64,000 bases of DNA from assembly GCF_024171785.1 (NCBI RefSeq), contig NZ_JAMTCK010000018.1:151579-215578 (forward strand), in the 5' to 3' direction. The position numbers and the translations under genes were made by a program. The notes under the pieces were generated by a model, which saw only the letters and a list, made by a program, of their open reading frames with translations, searched no databases and was not told the DNA's origin. The number at the start of each line of letters is the position of its first letter. Positions within the stretch are counted from its first letter, which is position 1. Shown here one piece after another: positions 1 to 8,000 of the stretch. The DNA comes from Goodfellowiella coeruleoviolacea. Lineage in GTDB: Bacteria; Actinomycetota; Actinomycetes; Mycobacteriales; Pseudonocardiaceae.

Positions 1-154
1 GGCGCGGTGTCGGGTCCACTTCGGACCTGGTCGGGACGTGCCCGGGGACGGTGTCTTGGGTGTTCGGCGGAACAGCACGGATGCGGTCTGTCGTCGGAAC
101 CTCCCGACGTCTACCTGCCCGGCCGCCGACGACGTGTTCACGCGGGCCAGGCGA

Positions 155-589
155 TCACAGCTCGGCCGACAGCGCGTGGATCATCCGCAGGAACTCCGCG
201 GTGGTGTCGGGCGGGCCGAGGACGATGATCTTCAGGCTGGCCCGCTCCTCGTCGTAGACGATCTGCGTCCGCAGTGGCTGGTCCTCCGGTGAGCGCGCCG
301 TGCCGATGCTCATCACCATGGCGCTCAACCGCTGCATGCTCTCCCGGCTGATCGCGTCGATCTGCACGATGCTGGACACCTCGACGTGGCGGGTGCGCCG
401 GGCGTCCTCCCCGCTGGTCGTGCCCACCGGCCGGCCGGTGAACGCCTCCAGGTCCGCGCGCGCGATCCGGTACTGCTTGCCGATGCGGACCGCCGCCAGC
501 CGGCCGTCCCGCACGTAGGTGCGCACCGTGCGCACGTGCAGCCCCAGCAGCTCCGCCACCTGCTCCACCGAGTACAACTGCCCGGACAT
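155..589 (-). CDS. Excisionase-family helix-turn-helix DNA-binding protein
   Basis: This 144-residue protein begins with a MerR-like winged HTH of the HTH_17/excisionase type (residues 3-50, with YSVEQVAELLGLHVRTVRTY and a wing ending in the K-QYRI-RADLEAF pattern). The C-terminal half has no motif I recognise. I chose the ATG at 589 because an AGAGGAAGG ribosome-binding site lies just upstream; a start 17 codons earlier would precede it. Small proteins of this kind (BldC-like) bind DNA as head-to-tail arrays on direct repeats, and an 8-bp direct repeat lies about 40 bp upstream. The target genes are unknown. No integrase lies nearby, so a phage excisionase role is unlikely. Confidence 0.8.
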   Translation of the reverse strand: MSGQLYSVEQVAELLGLHVRTVRTYVRDGRLAAVRIGKQYRIARADLEAFTGRPVGTTSGEDARRTRHVEVSSIVQIDAISRESMQRLSAMVMSIGTARSPEDQPLRTQIVYDEERASLKIIVLGPPDTTAEFLRMIHALSAEL

Positions 590-625
590 GGCCTTCCTCT
601 CCGGGATCGCGAACCTGGGCTGGCC

Positions 626-641
626 TACCCAACCACCCAAC
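626..641. repeat. 8-bp tandem direct repeat upstream of the HTH gene
   Basis: Read on the minus strand, the sequence is GTTGGGTG followed directly by GTTGGGTA. A further GTTGGGTG occurs on the plus strand near 696. Head-to-tail repeats are the type of site used by BldC-like HTH proteins, so this could be an autoregulatory site. That is inference from position only. Confidence 0.3.
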
Positions 642-742
642 AGCTGATTACCTGAACACTCCCCAAACTACCCTGCTGTTTCGGTAGATCGTGAGAGTTG
701 GGTGCCTTTGCGGAATCCACCGTGGACTGTCGGGCACGCCGT

Positions 743-782
743 GGGCCGCCCGGGGCGCCGGCCGCGCGTCCCCGGGCGGCCC
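743..782 (-). terminator. Strong hairpin after phoD
   Basis: A perfect 13-bp stem (743-755 with 770-782, arm GGGCCGCCCGGGG) surrounds a 14-nt loop and begins five bases after the phoD stop codon. There is no U-tract, as is common for actinomycete hairpin terminators. Confidence 0.6.
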
Positions 783-787
783 GCCGG

Positions 788-2326
788 TCACGCCAGCTGC
801 AGACCCCGGGAGCCGGCCTCCAGCACGTAGGTGCGGTCGGTGGCGATGGTGACCTTGGCCGGGTCGCGCTCCACCACGTCGGAGACGGTCACGAAGTCGG
901 CGGTCAGCAGCTGCGGGGTCAGCGTGGTGCGCACGTAGCCGCGCTTCACCGAGCAGTACTTGATGTGCGGGTTGTTGGCGAACCAGGTGCTGCTCGGCAC
1001 GGACGCCCGACCGTTGTTGCTGGTGATCCCGGTGGTGATCAGCTCGGAGCCGATGATCGGTCCACTGTGGTCGTAGTAGTTCCTGCGCAGGTCGGCGGCG
1101 TAGTGCTGGTGCACGTCACCGGTGAGCACCACCGGGTTGGGCACGCCCCGGTCGATCCAGCCCTGGGCGATGCGGTCCCGGGCCGCGGTGTAGCCGTCCC
1201 AGGCGTCCATGCTGGTGTCGTCGCAGGTGCTGGACTTGCCGTCGGTGTCGCGCTGGGCGAAGAACACCTGCTGGCCCAACAGGTCCCAGGTGGCCGGGTG
1301 CGTCTCGAGCGCCTTGAGCAGCCACTGCTCCTGCGCGGAACCGGTGAGCGTGCGGCTGGAGGTGGTCCGCTGGGCGCAGTCGGTCGTGCTCAGCTGCGCG
1401 GTGCGGTACTGCCGGGTGTCGAGCATGTGGAACCGCGCCAGCGTGCCCCAGTTGATCCGCCGGTACAGCGACATGCTGGCCCCACTGGGCTTCTGCGCCG
1501 CGCGCAGCGGGGTGTTCTCCCAGAACGCCTGGAACGCCGCTGCCTTGCGGGTGGTCGCGGGCTCGGTGCTGTTCCAGTTGTTGTCGACCTCGTGGTCGTC
1601 GAGCACCGACACCCAGGGCGCGACCGCGTGCGCCGCCTGCAGGTCCGGGTCGGTGCGGTACTGGGCGTAGCGGTGCCGGTACAGCGCCAGCGTGGTCAGC
1701 TCGTCGGTGACGACGACCCGGCGCGGCCGGTACTCGTCGGGTTCCCCGGACGGCTTCTCGTAGATGTAGTCGCCCAGGAACAGCACCAGGTCCGGCGCGT
1801 CCGCCGCGATCCCCCGGTGCGCGTGGTACCAGCCGTCCTCCCACTGCTGGCAGGAAGCCATGCAGAAGGTCAGCCGGCTGGGCGTGGACCCGGCGGCCGG
1901 CGCCGTGCGGGTCCGGCCGACCGGCGAGATGTGACCGTCCACTTTGAACCGGTAGAAGTACTCCGCGCCCGGCTGCAACCCCACCGGCTCCACGTGCACG
2001 CTGTAGCCCAACGACCGGTTCGTCGCCACCTGGCCACTCTGCACCACACTGGAGAACTTCTCGTCCGACGCCAACTCCCAGGACACCGTGAACGTCGCGT
2101 CCGGCATCCCACCGAACCCGTCGACGTTCAACGGGGACGGCGCCAACCGCGTCCACAACACCACGCTGTCCGGCAACGGATCACCCGAGGCCACCCCCAA
2201 CTCGAACGGATAGCGGATCGCCGCCACCCCCGCACCAGCCGTCGCCGCCGCCCACGACGGAACAGCGACGGCACCCACCGCCGCCATCCCCCCGAGCAAC
2301 ACCAACCGACGGTTCACCTTGCCCAT
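788..2326 (-). CDS. phoD: Alkaline phosphatase D (PhoD family), Tat-exported
   Basis: This 512-residue secreted phosphodiesterase/phosphomonoesterase probably releases phosphate from organic esters outside the cell. The N-terminus is a Tat-type signal (NRR-L followed by a hydrophobic Ala-rich stretch to about residue 30). Family hallmarks follow: the VASGDP-PDSVVLWTRL segment, metal-binding GDYIYE (about residue 182), the VLDDHEVDNNW motif, and LTGDVHQH near residue 400. I chose the ATG at 2326 because GGAGG sits eight bases upstream and because the signal peptide begins there. The gene follows a secreted SH3-like protein gene on the same strand with a 65-bp gap. A hairpin follows the stop. 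Phosphate control is usual for the family but I see no convincing PHO box. Confidence 0.92.
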   Translation of the reverse strand: MGKVNRRLVLLGGMAAVGAVAVPSWAAATAGAGVAAIRYPFELGVASGDPLPDSVVLWTRLAPSPLNVDGFGGMPDATFTVSWELASDEKFSSVVQSGQVATNRSLGYSVHVEPVGLQPGAEYFYRFKVDGHISPVGRTRTAPAAGSTPSRLTFCMASCQQWEDGWYHAHRGIAADAPDLVLFLGDYIYEKPSGEPDEYRPRRVVVTDELTTLALYRHRYAQYRTDPDLQAAHAVAPWVSVLDDHEVDNNWNSTEPATTRKAAAFQAFWENTPLRAAQKPSGASMSLYRRINWGTLARFHMLDTRQYRTAQLSTTDCAQRTTSSRTLTGSAQEQWLLKALETHPATWDLLGQQVFFAQRDTDGKSSTCDDTSMDAWDGYTAARDRIAQGWIDRGVPNPVVLTGDVHQHYAADLRRNYYDHSGPIIGSELITTGITSNNGRASVPSSTWFANNPHIKYCSVKRGYVRTTLTPQLLTADFVTVSDVVERDPAKVTIATDRTYVLEAGSRGLQLA

Positions 2327-2391
2327 GAGAAGACCTCCGGAAGAACGGGTGAGAGACAGGAAACAGGTGGCCGGCACGGCCAGCGGGTGGC

Positions 2392-3054
2392 CTACCGGTA
2401 GTCGGTGAGCCCGGCGCTGCAACTGCGGGTGTCCACGGTCCTGGTGCCGTGCTCGCCGACGCAGACCCGGTAGAAGACCCAGTCACCCGCGGCCACGCCG
2501 ATCTTCTGGGTGACGCTGGTGCCGGTGCCGTTGGGGTTCCACACGGTCAGCGGCCCCACCCCGCCGCGCAGCCAGTACTGCACCACCGCGGAGTGGCCGT
2601 CGCCCAGCTTGTCGTAGACCACCATCGACCCGTCACCGGGAACGAACCGCGCCTCGGCCGCGCAGTCACCCGGGTTGCACTGGGCGCTGCCGGTGCCCAC
2701 CCCGCAGTCGGGCGCGATCCGGCCGTTGGAGCCGGTGTAGATGTAGGCGTCGGAGACGTAGCCGCCCAGGGACGGGACGTAGTCCCAGGTGTAGGTGTCC
2801 TCGTAGGTGCCGCCGGTGACCAGGGACCCGGTCTGCTGGCAGTCGATGCTGATCTGCGTGCCGTTGGCGACGCTGCCCACGACCGTGGCCTTGAGGCTGG
2901 GCGCCCGGCGCACCGACAGCGCCGTGCCCGATGTCTTCACGGTGCCGCTGGCCGCCGCACTGGCCGGGATGGCCGTGCCCACCAGGACGGTGGCCACCAC
3001 CGCCACCAGGGAGACCGTCCAGCGGGCGGTTCGCCCGAAGAGTGTGCTCAGCAT
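2392..3054 (-). CDS. Secreted protein with SH3-like N-terminal domain
   Basis: The product has 220 residues. Residues 1-33 form a signal peptide (MLSTLFGRTARW, a hydrophobic valine/alanine core, then PASAAAS). Residues 35-100 resemble bacterial SH3 domains (LSVRRAPSLKATVVGSVANGT pattern), which often bind cell-wall peptides. Six cysteines, including CQQTG, DCGVG, QCNPGDC and SCSAG, suggest disulphides after export. The C-terminal 90 residues have no known motif. The start is the only ATG just before the signal peptide; no clear ribosome-binding site precedes it. The next gene upstream on the same strand also encodes a small secreted protein. Function unknown. Confidence 0.75.
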   Translation of the reverse strand: MLSTLFGRTARWTVSLVAVVATVLVGTAIPASAAASGTVKTSGTALSVRRAPSLKATVVGSVANGTQISIDCQQTGSLVTGGTYEDTYTWDYVPSLGGYVSDAYIYTGSNGRIAPDCGVGTGSAQCNPGDCAAEARFVPGDGSMVVYDKLGDGHSAVVQYWLRGGVGPLTVWNPNGTGTSVTQKIGVAAGDWVFYRVCVGEHGTRTVDTRSCSAGLTDYR

Positions 3055-3161
3055 GGGCTGGGAGTCTGCGACCCCGCCGTACACGGCGGATACATTTCCC
3101 GTTGCGGGGACAACGCCGGCGGGACGGGCCGTTCCGCCCCACCGACCAGGCATCCCGGCGG

Positions 3162-3581
3162 TCAGGGACAGTTCGAGTAGTTCACCGCGACCGCGACCGC
3201 GCGGCCCGAACCGCCCCACGACACACAGCCACTCGCGGCCTTGGCCCGGACCGGCCCGGCGTAGTAGCTGAAGCTGCCCGAGTCGGTGACCCTGGTGCCG
3301 CCCTTGGGTTCCACGAACGCCGACACGGCGCTCGCCGTGCCCACCAAGGCGCTCTTCATGGTCACCACGCAGGAGGTGCTGACCGCGCTGTGGTAGAGCA
3401 GGTAGGTTGTGCCGTCGGTGCCCACCGGGGCCGAGGCGACCACCGCGTAGCCGCTGCCGCAGGCCTGCTCGGGGGTGTAGGGGTTGGCCGAGGCGCTGGC
3501 CGCGGTGGTGTTCACGCCCACCGCCGCCACCCCGAGGAGCAGGGCCGCTCCGGCGGTGCGCAGGTTCCTGGCTCTCGTCAC
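3162..3581 (-). CDS. Small secreted protein of unknown function
   Basis: This 139-residue protein has a signal peptide (TRARNLRTAGAALLLGVAAVG ending near ASASA, residues 1-32) and a mature domain of about 105 residues with four cysteines. I do not recognise the domain. The C-terminal half resembles the second half of the neighbouring secreted protein (both carry 'V-YYA/YWLRGGV-P' and valine-rich strands), so the two may be distantly related. The GTG start at 3581 is supported by GAGAGG eight bases upstream. SARP-like direct repeats lie 115-155 bp upstream, so this gene may be a target of the divergent SARP regulator. Confidence 0.7.
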   Translation of the reverse strand: MTRARNLRTAGAALLLGVAAVGVNTTAASASANPYTPEQACGSGYAVVASAPVGTDGTTYLLYHSAVSTSCVVTMKSALVGTASAVSAFVEPKGGTRVTDSGSFSYYAGPVRAKAASGCVSWGGSGRAVAVAVNYSNCP

Positions 3582-3695
3582 TGCTGTTCCTCTCGTGCCA
3601 CTGGGCTGGCCGGCGCAACACCCCCGCCGGCGTCGGGCCGCGTGACCGTTGGGCCGTTTCGGGTCATCTGGACGGCGCATAGCCTCCGGACGGCC

Positions 3696-3736
3696 GCTAC
3701 AAAACTCGTCCAAATCAGCTACAAAGAGGCAACCGC
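3696..3736. promoter_or_regulatory. 11-bp-spaced direct repeats, SARP-type binding site
   Basis: Successive 11-mers beginning at 3696, 3707 and 3718 start with GCTACAAA, CGTCCAAA and GCTACAAA. SARP regulators bind direct heptamer repeats spaced 11 or 22 bp, one helical turn apart. The array lies between the secreted-protein gene (leftward) and the SARP gene (rightward), so it fits autoregulation or control of the divergent gene. Assignment to this SARP is inference. Confidence 0.5.
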
Positions 3737-3798
3737 TCAACTGAGGGACACCGAGCGGCACAGGCGTGGCGAGGTTTGTCTAGGGACCGGAGCACACC

Positions 3799-6771
3799 AT
3801 GACCAGTGCACAACTCCAGTTCTCCCTGCTCGGTCCGCTCGACGTTCGAGTCGCTGGACGCCCTCTCGCCATCGGCGGCACCAAGCCGCGCATGCTGCTG
3901 GCCACCCTGCTGCTGCACGCCAACCGGGTGGTCACCACCGACCTGCTCATCGAGGTGCTGTGGCCGCAGCAGCCGCCCCGCTCGGCAGCGGCCAACCTGC
4001 GCACCTACGTCAGCTCGCTGCGCACCGGGCCCGGCCAGGTGGGCGCGCGCATCCGCGCGCAGCGCTCCGGCTACGCCATCGACGTCGAACCCGGCGAGCT
4101 GGACATGCTCGCCTTCGAGGACCTGGTGCTGCGGGCCAGGCAGGACCGGGCCGACGGCAGACCGCACGAGGCGCTCGACCAGATGCAGCAGGCGCTCGCG
4201 CTGTGGCGCGGCAGCCCGCTGGAGGACCTGCCGGGCAGCCGGGTGTGGGACGGCCGGCTGGAAACCCTCGCCGAGACCCGGCTCACCGTGGCCGAGGAAC
4301 TGCTGGCCCTGCGGGTGCGCCTGGGCCAGCACAGCACCGCCATCACCGAACTGCGCGGCCTGCTGGTGGAACACCCCTTCCAGGAGGGCCTGTGGCGCCA
4401 GCTCATGCTCGCCCTGCACCGCAGCGGCCGGCAGGCCGAGGCGCTGGACGCCTACACCGAGGTCAGGCGGCGCCTGGTCAGCGAACTGGGCATCGAGCCG
4501 AGCGTGGAGCTGCGCCGCATCCACGCGGCCATCCTCGCCGGCGAGTCCCCGGACGTGCAGGACTGGGAGACCACCACCGCCCCACCCAGAGTCGGCCCGC
4601 CACAACAGCTGCCCGCGGACACCCCGGACTTCACCGGCCGCGCCGAGGACGTGCGCGCGCTCGTCGCGGTGCTGTCGGTCGCCGACCGCCCGCTCACCGA
4701 CCCGCCGGCGATCGCCGTGGTGGTGGGCCCGCCGGGGGTCGGCAAGTCGACCCTGGCCGTGCACACCGCGCACGCGCTGCGCGGTGACTTCCCGGACGGG
4801 CAGCTCTACCTGGACCTGGCCGGCACCTCGGAGAACCCGCAGGACCCGGCCGACCTGCTGGCCGAGGTGCTGCGCACGCTCGGCGTCTCGGGCGCGGCCC
4901 TGCCGGACAGCGTGCACGAGCGCGCCGCGCTGTTCCGGTCCCTGCTGGCCGAGCGCCGCATGCTGGTGCTGCTCGACGACGCCGCCAGCCTCGCCCAGGT
5001 GCGGCCGCTGCTGCCGGCCAGCTGCTGCGCGGTGCTGATCACCAGCCGAAGACGCATCACCGAACTGCCCGGCGCGCACCAGGTGGAACTGGACGTGCTG
5101 CCCGCCGAGGACGCGCTGCGGCTGCTCGGCCGGATCGCCACGCCGGAGCGGGTGAACCAGGAGCCGGAGTCGGCCATGGCGATCCTGCGCTCCTGCGGCC
5201 ACCTGCCGCTGGCCATCCGCATCGCCGGCGCCCGGCTGGCCGGCCGACGCGGCTGGTCCCTGCGGGTGCTGGAGGAACGGCTCAGCGACGAGTCCCAGCG
5301 GCTGACCGAGCTGCGCGTGGGCGACCTGGAGGTGCGGGCCAGCTTCGACCTGAGCGTGCGGCTGCTGCCCGAGGCCCCGGCCCGCGCGTTCCGGCTGCTC
5401 GGGCTGCTCGGCCCGCAGTCCGTCCCGGCCTGGGTGGTGGACACCCTGCTCGGCCGGGAGGGCTCCGCCGCCGCACTGGACACCCTGGTCGACGCGAACC
5501 TGGTCCGGCTCGTCGGCACCGACCCGATCGGCCAGCCCCGCTACCGGCTGCACGACCTGGTGCGCTGCTACGCCCAGGAAGCCGCCGACGCCGATCCCGA
5601 GGCCGAGCGCCAGGCCGCGCTGGCCCGGCTGCTCGGCGCGTGGCTGGCCACGGCCGAGGCCGTGGGTGCCCGGCTGCCGGCGAACATCTTCAGCCTCATC
5701 CCGACCAGGGCCACCCGGCACCCGCTGCCACCGGCCACCCTGGCCCGGCTGGTGGCCGCGCCGGTCGCCTGGTTCGACGCCGAGTGCGACACCCTGCTGG
5801 CCGCGGTGCGGCTGGCCGCCGAGACCGGCATGGACGAGCTGGCCTGGGGCCTGGCCGTCGCCCTCGTCCCCTACTTCGACCTGGGCAGCCACTACGACGC
5901 CTGGACCCGCAGCCACCTGATCGCCCTGGAGGCGGTGCGCGCCGCCGGCAACCTGCGCGGCGAGGCCGCGCTGCTGCGCGGACTGGCCCAGGTGCACCTG
6001 TACCGGGACGCCTACGACGAGTCCGAGCGCTGCTTCGCCCGCTCCTACGCGCTGTTCCAGGAGGTGGGCGACGCCCGGGGCGAGGCGATCGCCATCTGCG
6101 GGCTGGGCGCGGTGCAGAAGTTCCGGGACCGCCACGCCGCCGCGCTCGTGCACTTCCAGCAGGCGCTGGCCATGTTCCTGGCCGCGGGTGACCTGGCCGG
6201 GCAGGCCTACGCCTGGCAGGCCATCGGCCGGGGCCACCTGGACGCCGGCAACCTGACCGAGGCCAGGAAGTCGCTCACCGAGGCCCTGCGCCTGTCCCAA
6301 CTCGTCGGCGACCAGCACCGGGAGGGCTACGTGCTCACCCAGCTGGGCCGGCTGCACCGGATCACCGGCGACCCGGAACGCGCCATGTCCTGCCTGCGGC
6401 ACGCGCTGGCCGTGTTCGACGGCTTCGGCGACAGCCACTGCGCCGCCTACGCCCTGCACACCCTGGGCGGACTGCACGCCGCCCTGGGCGACCGGGAGGG
6501 CGGCGCCATCGAGCTGGAGCGGTCACTGGCGATCTTCCGGCGCCTGGGCGACCGGCACGGCGAGGCCAGCGCCGCCCAGGCCCTGGGCGAACTGCACCGC
6601 GACGAGGGCCGCATCGCCCTGGCCGAGGGCCACCTGCACCACGCGCTGGCGCTGTGGCACGGGCTGCGGGCCACCGACCGCGCCGCGGCCACCCTGGCCC
6701 ACCTGGCCCGGCTCGGCGGCGACACCGCCGACACCGTCACCGACCGGGTTCGACCGTCCACTTCGGTCTGA
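3799..6771 (+). CDS. SARP/AfsR-family transcriptional regulator with NB-ARC and TPR domains
   Basis: This 990-residue cytoplasmic regulator has the three-part AfsR layout. Residues 7-95 are an OmpR-type winged helix (LLGPLDVRVAGRPLAIGG, then LWPQQPPRSAAANLRTYVSSLR). Residues 98-250 form the bacterial transcriptional activator domain, ending in ELGIEPS-ELR. A nucleotide-binding STAND ATPase starts with the P-loop GPPGVGKST near residue 312 and has LLDDA as Walker B. Tetratricopeptide repeats fill about 640-960. The start has GGAG nine bases upstream. Such proteins activate secondary-metabolite or morphology genes, but no biosynthetic cluster lies in this window. Direct repeats at 3696-3736 are a likely site of action. 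Confidence 0.9.
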   Translation: MTSAQLQFSLLGPLDVRVAGRPLAIGGTKPRMLLATLLLHANRVVTTDLLIEVLWPQQPPRSAAANLRTYVSSLRTGPGQVGARIRAQRSGYAIDVEPGELDMLAFEDLVLRARQDRADGRPHEALDQMQQALALWRGSPLEDLPGSRVWDGRLETLAETRLTVAEELLALRVRLGQHSTAITELRGLLVEHPFQEGLWRQLMLALHRSGRQAEALDAYTEVRRRLVSELGIEPSVELRRIHAAILAGESPDVQDWETTTAPPRVGPPQQLPADTPDFTGRAEDVRALVAVLSVADRPLTDPPAIAVVVGPPGVGKSTLAVHTAHALRGDFPDGQLYLDLAGTSENPQDPADLLAEVLRTLGVSGAALPDSVHERAALFRSLLAERRMLVLLDDAASLAQVRPLLPASCCAVLITSRRRITELPGAHQVELDVLPAEDALRLLGRIATPERVNQEPESAMAILRSCGHLPLAIRIAGARLAGRRGWSLRVLEERLSDESQRLTELRVGDLEVRASFDLSVRLLPEAPARAFRLLGLLGPQSVPAWVVDTLLGREGSAAALDTLVDANLVRLVGTDPIGQPRYRLHDLVRCYAQEAADADPEAERQAALARLLGAWLATAEAVGARLPANIFSLIPTRATRHPLPPATLARLVAAPVAWFDAECDTLLAAVRLAAETGMDELAWGLAVALVPYFDLGSHYDAWTRSHLIALEAVRAAGNLRGEAALLRGLAQVHLYRDAYDESERCFARSYALFQEVGDARGEAIAICGLGAVQKFRDRHAAALVHFQQALAMFLAAGDLAGQAYAWQAIGRGHLDAGNLTEARKSLTEALRLSQLVGDQHREGYVLTQLGRLHRITGDPERAMSCLRHALAVFDGFGDSHCAAYALHTLGGLHAALGDREGGAIELERSLAIFRRLGDRHGEASAAQALGELHRDEGRIALAEGHLHHALALWHGLRATDRAAATLAHLARLGGDTADTVTDRVRPSTSV

Positions 6772-6803
6772 ATGACCGCCGGCGACCGCGCGGGGGCGGG
6801 CGG

Positions 6804-7313
6804 TCAGGCGCCCACGGTGCCGTCGATCGCCTCGCGGATGAGGTCGGCGTGCCCGTTGTGCCTGGCGTACTCGTGGATCAGGTGCAGCATGACGAAGCGC
6901 AGCGACACGTCCTGGTTCCACCGGGGCTGGTGGACCACCAGGTCCAACGACGGGGCGGCCCGCTCGATGCGGCGGGCGTGCGCCACCTCGGCCTGCCAGG
7001 CGGCGACCGCCTCCTCCCGGGTGCAGCCGGACGGGTCGTAGGCGGTCTGGTAGTCGTCCGCGTGTGACCAGACGTTGGGCAGGTCGCGCTCGCCGTTCAC
7101 GGTCTTGCGGAACCAGGTGCGCTCCACCTCGGCCAGGTGGCGGACCAACCCGAGCAGGGACAGCGTCGACGGTGCCGACGCCCGCGCGCGCAACTCGTCG
7201 TCGGCCAGGCCGTCGCACTTCCAGGCGAGGGTGGCGCGGTGGAAGTCGAGGTGGGCGCGCAGCATCTCGCGCTCGTCGGCGATCAGCGGCACGTCGGGGC
7301 GTTCGGTGGTCAC
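6804..7313 (-). CDS. DinB-like DUF664 family protein
   Basis: This 169-residue protein belongs to the DUF664/DinB four-helix-bundle superfamily (mini-circle protein type). Typical motifs are LLGLVRHLAEVERTWF near residue 50 and the C-terminal HLIHEYARHNGHADLIREAIDG, where histidines at three positions form the metal site. Related bundles include mycothiol-dependent enzymes, so a thiol-S-transferase role is possible but unproven. I place the start at the GTG at 7313 because TACGCT lies exactly 7 bp upstream, which fits leaderless transcription; another GTG lies six bases further upstream. It converges with the SARP gene, with a 32-bp gap. Confidence 0.85.
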   Translation of the reverse strand: MTTERPDVPLIADEREMLRAHLDFHRATLAWKCDGLADDELRARASAPSTLSLLGLVRHLAEVERTWFRKTVNGERDLPNVWSHADDYQTAYDPSGCTREEAVAAWQAEVAHARRIERAAPSLDLVVHQPRWNQDVSLRFVMLHLIHEYARHNGHADLIREAIDGTVGA

Positions 7314-7320
7314 CGCCACC

Positions 7321-7326
7321 AGCGTA
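7321..7326 (-). promoter_or_regulatory. -10 box of a leaderless gene (DUF664)
   Basis: TACGCT lies 7 bp before the GTG start at 7313 on the minus strand, matching TAnnnT at the spacing expected for leaderless mRNA. Confidence 0.45.
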
Positions 7327-7370
7327 GTGCCGGCCGGTGGCCACCACCCCCACACCCGGCCGCGGTCGGG

Positions 7371-7997
7371 TCAACTGGTCGGCCGCAGCGCGGCGAGCAC
7401 GAAGTCGGCGATCTCGTTGCCCAGCCGCTCCGGGGTTTTCGGCCCGTCCGGCCGGTACCAGGTGGGCAGCTGGTTCACCACGCCCATGGCGATCAGCACC
7501 ACCGTGTCGGCCGGGACGCGCGCGCTGAACCGGCCGCTGTCCTGCGCCCGCTCCACCAGGGCGCGGACCGCCTCGTGGTAGCGGCGGCGCTCGGCGCGGT
7601 ACTGGGCCATCTGGTCCGCGCCCAGCCGGGACATCTCGCGCACGAACACCGCGGTCTCGTCCACCCGTTCGGCCGTGGTGCGCACCAGGCCCACCAGCAC
7701 CGCGCGCAGCATGTCGGCCGGGTCGCCGCCGGCGTCGAGGATGCGGGCCAGCTGGGCGGTCTGCTCGGCCAGCAGCGACCGGTAGATCTGGTAGAGCAGT
7801 TCCTCCTTGGCCGTGAAGTAGTGGTACAGCGCGCCCTTGGTGACCCCGGCCTCGGCCACCACCTCGGCCACGGAGGTGGCGTCAAAACCCTTGGCGGCGA
7901 ACAGCTTCACGGCCGCGGCCAGGATCCGCTCCTGGGTGGCCGAGGGCGTCCGCTGCCCACCGGGCACCCCGGGTCCTGGCCCGACGTCCTGGGGCAC
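7371..7997 (-). CDS. TetR-family transcriptional repressor
   Basis: This 208-residue protein carries a TetR N-terminal HTH (residues 20-66: RILAAAVKLFAAKGFDATSVAEV, then GVTKGALYHYF) and a ligand-binding C-terminal domain. The GTG start lies three bases after the stop of the LLM oxidoreductase gene, so the two are cotranscribed. A GTACCGAC-CA-GTCGGTAC palindrome stands upstream of the operon and is the likely operator, which would make this an autoregulated operon induced by a ligand that may be the substrate of the oxidoreductase. TetR proteins with similar operators often respond to acyl-CoAs; the ligand here is unknown. Confidence 0.9.
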   Translation of the reverse strand: MPQDVGPGPGVPGGQRTPSATQERILAAAVKLFAAKGFDATSVAEVVAEAGVTKGALYHYFTAKEELLYQIYRSLLAEQTAQLARILDAGGDPADMLRAVLVGLVRTTAERVDETAVFVREMSRLGADQMAQYRAERRRYHEAVRALVERAQDSGRFSARVPADTVVLIAMGVVNQLPTWYRPDGPKTPERLGNEIADFVLAALRPTS

Positions 7998-8000
7998 GCC

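Noticed and set aside
2327..2345. A possible PHO box before phoD.
   Set aside because: The minus-strand sequence has only a partial CTCACCCGTT match and overlaps the ribosome-binding site; no second repeat fits.
3799..6771. The SARP gene as the start of an antibiotic cluster.
   Set aside because: No polyketide, non-ribosomal, RiPP or terpene core gene is found nearby; the lycopene cyclase is 40 kb away and alone.
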